Part shown: positions 1-5,336 of the stretch, in pieces
Numbering within the stretch: the first letter of the stretch is position 1
Layout of the letters: the number at the start of each line of letters is the position of its first letter
DNA from: JABDOU01 sp041609995
GTDB taxonomy: Bacteria; Actinomycetota; Acidimicrobiia; Spongiisociales; SHLN01
Direction of reading: 5' to 3'
DNA: 8,324 nt
Assembly: GCA_041609995.1 (NCBI GenBank)
Contig: JBFIPU010000105.1
Span: 1-8,324, forward strand
Notes under the pieces: model-generated
What the model was told of the DNA's origin: nothing
Databases searched by the model: none
Seen by the model: the letters and a program-made list of their open reading frames with translations, nothing else
Program-made: the position numbers and the translations under genes

Positions 1-365
1 AGCAGGTCGGCGTCCCGGGTGATGGATCGGCGGCGCTCGTCTGGAAGGCCGTACCACTGGTCATCAAGCGGACAGTGGTAGGCCCACCGATCCGCAAAAT
101 CGAACCGGGATGCCACCTCGGCGAGATGGGCGACGTTTTGTCTGCAGTCGCGAGCAACGTAGTCGCTTCCTGTAGGTCCACCGTCGAGGTTGTAGGGACC
201 CTCGCCGGAGTCTTCGACGTAGTAGACATCGTGCCCCAGCAACGCCAGGCCATGCACGTACTGCAGATAGTGCCAGGTGATTCCGCCGAGCTGCGGGTGC
301 TGCGCGATGAGGCCGGTGACGACAATGCGTAGTGCACCCGGTTCGACGTTATTTGCTCTCGACAT
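1..365 (-). CDS. glycosyltransferase-like protein, N-terminal part (cut by window start)
   Basis: About 121 residues are visible, starting at the ATG at 365-363. This start lies 17 bases inside the end of the upstream fusion gene, so translation is probably coupled to it; only a weak GGAG sits upstream and I see no better in-frame start. After a short leader the chain has a Rossmann-like beta strand and glycine loop (LRIVVTGLIAQHPQLGG, residues 12-28), then YLQYVHGLALLGHDVYYVED (33-52), the usual opening of GT-B glycosyltransferases that act on sugar-nucleotide donors. From memory, the pattern GLIAQHP-LGG-W-YLQY-GL-LGHDVYYVEDSG is shared by actinobacterial proteins annotated as glycosyltransferases. 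The C-terminal half, where the donor site would lie, is outside the window, so donor and acceptor are unknown. The operon with a GT2-type transferase suggests assembly of a cell-surface polysaccharide or glycolipid. Confidence 0.75.
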   Translation of the reverse strand, partial: MSRANNVEPGALRIVVTGLIAQHPQLGGITWHYLQYVHGLALLGHDVYYVEDSGEGPYNLDGGPTGSDYVARDCRQNVAHLAEVASRFDFADRWAYHCPLDDQWYGLPDERRRSITRDADL

Positions 366-2940
366 GTCGGGCGAATCCGCTCCGGCTCAGGATGGCCAGG
401 AATGATCTCATCGCGCTGCTGCATTGCACGATGACAACGAGGGACGTAGCCGCGAAGCCGGTGGCGAACACCGCCGCCACCAGCGAGGCCGAGTCGGACC
501 AGGAGAGCAGGAACCCGGCTGCGAGGGTGGCCAGGATCACCAGACCTCTGGCTTCCACGTATGGCCAAACCCGGATTCTCACCAGCTGATGGCGGTTCTT
601 GTGATCCTCGCCGGCCAGACGACATCGAGCGGCGCCCAGGCTGCCACCTCGCACCTCGAGATCCCATCGGCCTTCGTGGTGACCCGGGATCACTTCGGCT
701 TCATGGGCTTCGAGTGCTGACTCGAGCGCTGCAAGCCGCTCGTGATCTGGTTGCCAGTTGCCGGTCCAGAGCACCCGGTTTGTCGGCACCGGCCAGGCGA
801 GTCCGAAGAACCTCCGCGGTCTGAAATGCCCATGGGCCGTGGGCGGCCGCAGTTGGCCCCACAACCGGGCGAGTGGTTGAAGAACATGCAGGAGGGCCGT
901 CACGAGAACCAACCGGCCTCTTCGGTGCGTGGCGAGCGTCGCAGCGGGAAATGTGGCGCGCCGTGCAGTGGCCAGCGCCTGCGTCCCGAGCGCGAGTATC
1001 GCCAGCACCAGGGGCAGAGCAGCCCACAGCAGGGGGGTCGCTCCAAGGCCGAAAGCGACCAGGGCAGACAATGCCAGAACAACGAGCCAAAACCGTGGCG
1101 CCAGCAGCATCGAGGACACTCGCCCCGGATGCGGCTCGTAGACGGATTGGAATGGCGCCAGACCCCATACACCGTGGTATACGCGCGGTCGGCGCACTGT
1201 CAGGGGACGCGTGTGCCCACTCCCATAGATCGTTCCGAGCCAATCCAACCGGGTTTTGCCCGAGAGCCGCTCTCGCCACTTGCGCGACAGCATGTGCTCG
1301 GCGCGACCATATCCGACCTGCTGCTTGAGGTATGCGCGAATGGATCCGCGCCGATGATGCCAGACGACTGCCGCGGGTGAGAACCCGAGGGTGAAACCGG
1401 CGTCGCGCAGACGCCAACAGACATCGACATCGTCGCCCGCGCTCCGGAACTGCGAATCGAAGCCGCCGATGGCAAGGAGCGCATCGCGCCGGAACGCCAT
1501 GTTGCACCCGGGTATGTGTTCGGCTTCGTGGTCATCGAGCAACACATGCGACGGGTTACCGGGCGAGTTGGACACGCACTGACTGATCGGGCCGTCGGAC
1601 GGCGGAGAGATGTTTGGACCCCCGACGCCGGCATGGGTCGACGAGGTGAAGGTCGCCGCCAGATGTGCGAGCCAGTCCGGATCCGGGTAGGCATCGTCGT
1701 CGATGTAGGCCACGATGTCTCCCTTCGCAGCATGGAGACCCGTGTTGCGGGCGTTACTCAAACCGCCGTGTGCGGCTCGGATGAGACGCACCCCGGGGCG
1801 GTCGGCGAGTGCGGCCGTGTGGTCCGTCGAACCATCGTCGACAACGATCACCTCATAATCGGGATAGTCGAGTTCGAGCAATGCGTCGAGGGACTCGGAG
1901 ATCGTCCGACTTCCGTTGTAGCTGCACAGGACCACCGACATGGAGGGGGGGTCGGAGGGAACAGGCGATTCCACACCGGAAAAGGCCCGTTGCACGGCGG
2001 CGAGGGCCGGCTTTGGATTCCGCGCATGGTCGGTCAATCCGAAGGCCCAGTCTTCGACATCTTCTCCTCCCCGATACCACTCGTCAGTCCAGGAGAACAA
2101 GACGACCCCAACACAACCTGACTCTGCGGCTGTTCTGATCTGCCAGTCCAGCGTCGCTGCCTGGCCCTCCAAACCATGTCGCATACTGTCGAGTCCGACC
2201 TCGCTCAGCAACAGCGGTCGTTCCCCTGCAATGTTCTGGAGTCTGGCGAGATAGCTGCTGAGTGTTGCCGGATCCTCCAGGTAGACGTTCATGGCGATCA
2301 GATCCAGGAAGTGGAGGTCCAGGTATTCGGTGGTGGGGTAGTTGACATACGTGACCAGCGCCCCGGGATCTTCCTCCCGAACTGCGTCGCACAGTACGCG
2401 GAGATATCGCTCGATCTTGCGCGGTCCGATGAATCTCACCATTTGAGCCGGTACCTCGTTGCCCAATGCGTAGCAGAGAACGGCCGGGTGCGAGGCGCAG
2501 CTGCGCACCTTCTTTCGTATCTCCCGCTTGATCCGCCCCAGGGATCCGAACGGTCGATCGAGCAGGTGTCCGACATACTGTTCGGCCGACAGACCGATCA
2601 TCACGCGCAAGCCGTGTTCCTGGGCGATGTCGAGCAACGCGCGCGGCGGGGTCGTGTGCGGAATACGAACCACATTGAAGCCGGCCGCCGCCATCGCGGC
2701 AAAGTCGTTTTCGATCTTCGTGAGATCGTGGAATTCGTTGCCGAACCTGTCTGGCCGAAATGCGCCGTATGTGACCCCTTTCACCCTCAGCTTGTCGTCA
2801 CCCACGAACAAGAACTTGCCTTTGACAGTGGGGCGGAGAGGGACTGGGTCCGCCGACGCATCAGTGGTGAGGGTCTCCCCAGAAGGCGATTCCTGCGTCT
2901 CCTGCGTCTCCTGCGTTCTCACTCGATCAAACGTGCTCAT
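349..2940 (-). CDS. membrane-associated GH-GT2 fusion protein (glycoside hydrolase-like + family 2 glycosyltransferase)
   Basis: An 863-residue, three-part protein. Residues 1-35 are polar and low-complexity, with a QET repeat. Residues about 40-320 look like a clan-A TIM-barrel glycoside hydrolase: LRVKGVTYGAFRP near 51, candidate acid/base in YALGNEVP (E162), candidate nucleophile in LLLSEVGLDS (E247), and SWTDEW at 283-288. Residues about 333-560 are a GT-A family 2 transferase: VVLCSYNG start, VVDDGSTD (366-373), metal-binding YIDDDAYPD (DDD 414-416), GCNMAFRRDALL (478-489) and GDDVDVCWRL (502-511). Likely membrane segments are at about 612-655 (two), possibly 675-690, and 797-838 (two), with a soluble stretch at 700-795. 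No signal peptide precedes the GH part, so both catalytic domains probably face the cytoplasm. It likely transfers and trims sugars in surface polysaccharide synthesis; the sugar is unknown. The ATG at 2940 has no SD but overlaps the TGA of a leader ORF, and an in-frame TAG upstream rules out a much longer product. Confidence 0.88.
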   Translation of the reverse strand: MSTFDRVRTQETQETQESPSGETLTTDASADPVPLRPTVKGKFLFVGDDKLRVKGVTYGAFRPDRFGNEFHDLTKIENDFAAMAAAGFNVVRIPHTTPPRALLDIAQEHGLRVMIGLSAEQYVGHLLDRPFGSLGRIKREIRKKVRSCASHPAVLCYALGNEVPAQMVRFIGPRKIERYLRVLCDAVREEDPGALVTYVNYPTTEYLDLHFLDLIAMNVYLEDPATLSSYLARLQNIAGERPLLLSEVGLDSMRHGLEGQAATLDWQIRTAAESGCVGVVLFSWTDEWYRGGEDVEDWAFGLTDHARNPKPALAAVQRAFSGVESPVPSDPPSMSVVLCSYNGSRTISESLDALLELDYPDYEVIVVDDGSTDHTAALADRPGVRLIRAAHGGLSNARNTGLHAAKGDIVAYIDDDAYPDPDWLAHLAATFTSSTHAGVGGPNISPPSDGPISQCVSNSPGNPSHVLLDDHEAEHIPGCNMAFRRDALLAIGGFDSQFRSAGDDVDVCWRLRDAGFTLGFSPAAVVWHHRRGSIRAYLKQQVGYGRAEHMLSRKWRERLSGKTRLDWLGTIYGSGHTRPLTVRRPRVYHGVWGLAPFQSVYEPHPGRVSSMLLAPRFWLVVLALSALVAFGLGATPLLWAALPLVLAILALGTQALATARRATFPAATLATHRRGRLVLVTALLHVLQPLARLWGQLRPPTAHGHFRPRRFFGLAWPVPTNRVLWTGNWQPDHERLAALESALEAHEAEVIPGHHEGRWDLEVRGGSLGAARCRLAGEDHKNRHQLVRIRVWPYVEARGLVILATLAAGFLLSWSDSASLVAAVFATGFAATSLVVIVQCSSAMRSFLAILSRSGFARHVESK
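2891..2917 (-). repeat. 9-bp tandem repeat, three copies, inside the fusion gene
   Basis: The plus strand reads TCCTGCGTC at 2891-2899 and 2900-2908, then TCCTGCGTT at 2909-2917, with one mismatch at the last base. In the minus-strand gene this encodes the TQETQETQE stretch near residues 9-17. A 9-base unit changes copy number without breaking the frame, so strains may differ in the length of this tail. It lies before the first predicted domain and is probably disordered. Confidence 0.85.
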
Positions 2941-2990
2941 GACGTCGATACCGGCGCGCGTTCTGAACTATCGCAACTGGGCAATCGCAT
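2937..2990 (-). CDS. 17-residue leader ORF coupled to the fusion gene
   Basis: An ATG at 2990-2988 opens the short ORF MRLPSCDSSERAPVSTS, ending in TGA at 2939-2937. That TGA overlaps the ATG of the 863-residue gene (2940-2938) as ATGA. A purine-rich GAGGGGAG lies at 2994-3001 on the minus strand, with its GAGG seven bases before the leader ATG, whereas the ATG at 2940 has nothing SD-like before it. The simplest reading is that ribosomes load on the leader and reinitiate on the large gene. The peptide has no membrane segment and no run of one amino acid such as a classic attenuator has. It contains one Cys and four Ser. It could be a regulatory leader, or only a loading device. Its translation is inferred. 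Confidence 0.5.
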   Translation of the reverse strand: MRLPSCDSSERAPVSTS

Positions 2991-2993
2991 GGT

Positions 2994-3038
2994 CTCCCCT
3001 CGGTTGTACCCCTACTTTAAGCGTTCTATTCGAACGCT
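2994..3038 (-). promoter_or_regulatory. candidate promoter and operator of the glycan operon
   Basis: On the minus strand a -10-like TAAAGT lies at 3019-3014, which would start transcription near 3007 and leave a leader of about 17 bases containing the GAGGGGAG ribosome site at 2994-3001. Next to the -10 element is a perfect inverted repeat, AGCGTTC (3020-3026), TATTC, GAACGCT (3032-3038). It falls between the -10 element and where a -35 element would lie, a typical repressor position. A second small palindrome, GTTC-T-GAAC, is at 2960-2968 inside the leader ORF. No clear -35 hexamer is visible and the regulator is unknown. Confidence 0.35.
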
Positions 3039-3236
3039 GCTCGTGGCCCCATCGAACGTGGCTGAGCCGGTCGGGTCATAGGGAAAGGGGGACTCGGCGA
3101 CGGGCGACCAATGCTCGATCGGCGGAGCTACTGTCCCAGCATCTCACGATCACCCTCATGCCCAAGAGATCCGTGATCTGAATGGTCGGCTCAGCTGTTG
3201 GGCGCCCCTGGCATCCGGCTTCGCGATTCTTCGGAC

Positions 3237-3419
3237 CTACGGGGATGTCTCACCTTTCCCGTAAATGGTTCTCCATGCCTTCGTCGTGTGGTCATCGTCG
3301 AAATGGGGGCAGGGTGGGAGCGACTCGGTAGAACTGATCTGCAACCCATAGCCACAGTCGAGGCACTCGAATACGCCGCCGGCGACATTGCTGCCATATG
3401 CGATTGTCTCTTCCATCAT
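3237..3419 (-). CDS. 60-residue zinc-ribbon-like protein
   Basis: A small protein with one Cys knuckle, FECLDCGYG (C19, C22), followed after 14 residues by LPPCPHFDDDH (C37, H39, H44) and a basic end, AWRTIYGKG. This is the layout of small zinc-ribbon proteins of rubredoxin or DUF1451-like type, in which the second knuckle is normally CPxC. Here the last Cys is Phe (position 40), so zinc, if bound, would need H39, H44 or an Asp as fourth ligand. Two ATG codons stand in a row at 3419 and 3416. AGGAGG at 3424-3429 is four bases from the first and seven from the second, so the second may be the real start. The first forms an ATGA overlap with the stop of the upstream gene, so the two are translationally coupled. 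Its function is not known. Confidence 0.7.
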   Translation of the reverse strand: MMEETIAYGSNVAGGVFECLDCGYGLQISSTESLPPCPHFDDDHTTKAWRTIYGKGETSP

Positions 3420-3673
3420 TTGTCCTCCTCGTGGCCAATGATCTCTGGAGCAGCGTGGTCGTGCTTTTCAGGTACCAATCCGAACAGCTCCGAGAGCGTC
3501 GTTGCGATCTCGTCGTCGGTTGCTCCCGTTCTCTCCCTCAGCAGGGCAGCGGCCTCGGCGTGGGTGTTCGGAGGGAAGTTCTTCACGTCGGTTGCCGTGA
3601 GTGAGGGCCAGGTCGAACGAAGCGCTGATCGCGCCTCGGCCAGCTCCTCCGTCTGTTCATCGGTCAGATGCAT
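3416..3673 (-). CDS. small CsbD-like protein
   Basis: An acidic 85-residue protein with no membrane segment. Its core resembles the CsbD family of small general-stress proteins: LRSTWPSLTATDVKNF (19-33), with the Trp-x-x-Leu-Thr-x-x-Asp pattern, then ALLRERTGATDDEIATTLSELFG (43-65), matching the helix with R-x-G-x-x-x-x-E found in CsbD. The last 20 residues (KHDHAAPEIIGHEEDK) are charged and look disordered. The resemblance is weak and only a profile search could settle it. The start has AAAGG seven to eight bases upstream. The gene shares ATGA with the zinc-ribbon gene, so the two proteins are probably made together, and it is divergent from the tandem-HTH gene across 91 bases. CsbD genes are stress-induced in Bacillus; a similar role here is inference. 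Confidence 0.65.
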   Translation of the reverse strand: MHLTDEQTEELAEARSALRSTWPSLTATDVKNFPPNTHAEAAALLRERTGATDDEIATTLSELFGLVPEKHDHAAPEIIGHEEDK

Positions 3674-3764
3674 GTTTCAACCTTTCACGCATCCGCCTTT
3701 ACCCGACTGCCCCCCAAACCGAACGGCGCACTAGCGTTGTGTCACGGAAGACAAAGGGTGTGTC
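3674..3764. promoter_or_regulatory. divergent intergenic region between the CsbD-like and tandem-HTH genes
   Basis: This 91-base gap must hold promoters for both directions. For the plus strand, TAGCGT at 3732-3737 is a plausible -10 element; it would leave a leader of about 20 bases carrying AAAGGG before the ATG at 3765. For the minus strand, GGGTAA lies in a GC-rich stretch between about 3690 and 3710, with GTTT upstream; this recalls a stress-sigma promoter but the spacing is about 11 bases, shorter than usual. No clear operator is seen. Confidence 0.3.
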
Positions 3765-4097
3765 ATGTACGACCTGAGACCGATCGAGCGAGTCATCATG
3801 AAGGCGATGGCCGACGGGGTGCCGGTCCCCGACATCGCCATGTCCGTTCGCAAGAAGCCGGGAACGATCAAGCGAATCGCGGCGATGGCCGACTACGCCC
3901 GCTCTGAGCTCGATCGCGACCTCAGCCGCAGCACCGACGACCAGGGGTTGCGGCCGATTGAACGCCGGGTCATGGCCATGCGCCGAGCGGGGCTCTCCAC
4001 GGCCGAGATCGCCGCCCGCTTGCGGCGGGGCGGCGATCACATTCGACGCATCGAGGCCTACGCCGACCTCAAGATCACCGGCGCCATCGGAGGCTGA
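3765..4097 (+). CDS. tandem helix-turn-helix small protein
   Basis: A basic 110-residue protein made of two copies of one HTH unit, 58 residues apart. Copy 1 begins LRPIERVIMKAMADG (4-18) and ends TIKRIAAMADYA (34-45). Copy 2 begins LRPIERRVMAMRRAG (62-76) and ends HIRRIEAYADLK (92-103). Each has a hydrophobic helix, a turn with Asp/Glu-Ile-Ala (PDIAMSVRKK, AEIAARLRRG) and a basic recognition-helix-like segment ending in R-I-x-A-x-A-D. The layout resembles the LuxR/sigma-4 class of HTH, but no sensor, receiver or sigma-2 domain is attached. It probably binds DNA, perhaps a direct repeat or two adjacent sites, and being divergent from the CsbD-like/zinc-ribbon pair it could regulate it. I do not recognise a named family. 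The start has AAAGGG nearby and the frame has no better upstream ATG. Confidence 0.75.
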   Translation: MYDLRPIERVIMKAMADGVPVPDIAMSVRKKPGTIKRIAAMADYARSELDRDLSRSTDDQGLRPIERRVMAMRRAGLSTAEIAARLRRGGDHIRRIEAYADLKITGAIGG

Positions 4098-4115
4098 CGC
4101 CTCCCGGTGAGCCGG
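4089..4115 (+). terminator. possible hairpin terminator after the tandem-HTH gene
   Basis: GGAGGC (4089-4094), TGAC, GCCTCC (4099-4104) forms a six-pair all-GC/AT stem with the TGA stop codon of the HTH gene in its loop. A smaller CCGG-TGAG-CCGG follows at 4104-4115. There is no T run, so a Rho-independent terminator of the classic kind is not shown; actinobacterial terminators often lack the T run. Confidence 0.3.
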
Positions 4116-4149
4116 CGTGCGCAGCGGTGGCCGGGTCCACCTGTTTCGG

Positions 4150-4161
4150 TAGTCTCGCCGC
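4150..4161 (+). promoter_or_regulatory. -10 element for a probably leaderless transcript
   Basis: TAGTCT at 4150-4155 ends six bases before the ATG at 4162, so transcription would start at or next to the A of the start codon. No SD sequence precedes this ATG. No convincing -35 hexamer is visible. Confidence 0.45.
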
Positions 4162-5322
4162 ATGACTGCCGGGCGCCGAGAACATGCTGAAGTCGTCGTC
4201 ATCGGCGGCGGCATCATCGGCGTCAGCACTGCCTACCACCTGGCCCGAACCGGCGTGGACGTCGTCCTGCTGGAGCGCGGGGCGTTGGCATCAGGGTCGA
4301 CCAGCAAGGCGCTGGGCGGTATCAGGGCCTCGTTCAACCACCCGGCCAACATCGAGATGGGCCTCTACGGACGGCACATCTATGGCCGGTTCGTGGAAGA
4401 TTTCGATCAGCCCATCAACTTCGTGGCAGGCGGCTATCTCTACCTCATCGACGACACCGTCCCGATGGAGGACATCGAGGCGGCTGTGGCGTTGCAGTCC
4501 GAGCACGGCGTCGACACGCGCATCATCGAGCCGGCGCTGATTCCTCGGATCTCGCCGGTCGTGAACACCGAGGCGTTCGTGGGCGCCCTGTGGTCTCCCG
4601 ACGACGCGAAGGCCGAACCCGAGCCCGCCACCCAGGGCTTCGCCCGGGCGGCGCGTTCGGCGGGGGCCCGCCTGCACACCAATACAGAGGTGCTCGCTAT
4701 CGAAGTCGACCACGACCGTATACGCAGCGTCGTCACCAGCAACGGTTTGATCGCCACGGATTGTGTCATCAACTGCGGCGGTGCCTGGGCTCCTGCGATC
4801 GCTGAGATGGTTGGCTGGGATCTGCCGATCACGCCCTACCGGCGGCAGGTCATCACCACGGTGGACATGCCCGACGTCGAGCCGCATGAGACCTTGACCA
4901 TCGACCTGGCGACCGCCTTCTACTTCCACCAGGAGCTTCGCAAGTTCACGGTCGGCTACTCCGACCCACTCCAGCAACCGGGGTTCAACCAGGCCTACGA
5001 CCCGTCAGAATGGCTGCCGCGGATGCTGGAACGGGCCAAGCGGGCGGCCCCCTCCCTCCTCGACCTGGGAATCCAATCTGGCTACGCCGGGCTGTATGCG
5101 GTCACTCCCGACCACAACCAGGTGATGGGTGAGTACGACGCGGTCAACCGCTTTCTGTACGCAGCCGGTTTTTCCGGTCACGGTTTCCAGATGGGTCCGG
5201 CTGCCGGCCGAATCCTCACGGAGCTCTACCTGGGGGAGACACCATTCATCGATGTGAGCTCTCTCGATGCCGCCAGATTCACCGATGAGACAACCGGCCG
5301 GCACGAGACGTTCATCGTCTGA
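4162..5322 (+). CDS. FAD-dependent oxidoreductase, DAO / sarcosine-oxidase-like family
   Basis: A 386-residue flavoenzyme of the D-amino-acid oxidase superfamily. It probably oxidises the C-N bond of an amino acid or N-methylated amine, such as sarcosine, glycine or a related secondary amine; the substrate cannot be read from sequence. It has the dinucleotide-binding VVVIGGGIIGVSTAYHLA (11-28) with E38 for the adenosine ribose, the SGSTSKALGGIR loop (44-55), a second nucleotide contact in CVINCGGAWAP (201-211), and the C-terminal flavin loop GFSGHGFQMGPAAGR (336-350). In monomeric sarcosine oxidases a Cys before the Y-x-x-TPD motif binds FAD covalently. Here the matching spot reads AGLYAVTPD (309-317) with no Cys, so FAD should be non-covalent, as in SoxB-like members. 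Length is normal. It has no signal peptide and is cytoplasmic. The start is SD-less and probably leaderless. It is followed after 14 bases by the SDR gene, forming an operon. Confidence 0.92.
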   Translation: MTAGRREHAEVVVIGGGIIGVSTAYHLARTGVDVVLLERGALASGSTSKALGGIRASFNHPANIEMGLYGRHIYGRFVEDFDQPINFVAGGYLYLIDDTVPMEDIEAAVALQSEHGVDTRIIEPALIPRISPVVNTEAFVGALWSPDDAKAEPEPATQGFARAARSAGARLHTNTEVLAIEVDHDRIRSVVTSNGLIATDCVINCGGAWAPAIAEMVGWDLPITPYRRQVITTVDMPDVEPHETLTIDLATAFYFHQELRKFTVGYSDPLQQPGFNQAYDPSEWLPRMLERAKRAAPSLLDLGIQSGYAGLYAVTPDHNQVMGEYDAVNRFLYAAGFSGHGFQMGPAAGRILTELYLGETPFIDVSSLDAARFTDETTGRHETFIV

Positions 5323-5326
5323 CAAC

Positions 5327-5333
5327 AAGGAGG
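5327..5333 (+). promoter_or_regulatory. strong ribosome binding site of the SDR gene
   Basis: AAGGAGG, a full anti-SD match, three bases before the ATG at 5337. It fixes the start and contrasts with the SD-less first gene of the same operon. Confidence 0.8.
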
Positions 5334-5336
5334 ATC

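Noticed and set aside
2900..2960. Upstream in-frame start for the GH-GT gene
   Set aside because: A TAG in frame lies between 2960 and 2975, and no ATG or GTG occurs between it and the ATG at 2940.
3023..3035. LexA/SOS box candidate in the GTTC...GAAC repeat
   Set aside because: The actinobacterial SOS box has GAAC-N4-GTTC. Here the halves are in the opposite order (GTTC-N5-GAAC), so it does not fit.
2176..3081. Long plus-strand ORF antisense to the fusion gene
   Set aside because: It is off-frame to a clear GH-GT gene with conserved catalytic residues. The plus frame shows no recognisable domain.
3148..3178. Inverted repeat GATCAC ... GTGATC
   Set aside because: Six-base arms with a 19-base gap and no T run; too weak to call a terminator or operator.
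3041..3236. Search for tRNA, small RNA or extra genes in the intergenic stretch
   Set aside because: No cloverleaf, no ORF with a ribosome site and no clear repeat was found; I treat it as non-coding with unknown content.
3191..3397. 68-codon minus-strand ORF overlapping the zinc-ribbon gene
   Set aside because: Its composition is Ser/Arg/Pro rich as in an off-frame shadow, and the overlapping frame has a Cys knuckle, a ribosome site and an ATGA link.
3690..3718. Stress-sigma (SigB/SigF-type) promoter, GTTT then GGGTAA on the minus strand
   Set aside because: The spacing is about 11 bases, where 12-17 is usual, so I list it only as a weak hint in the divergent region.
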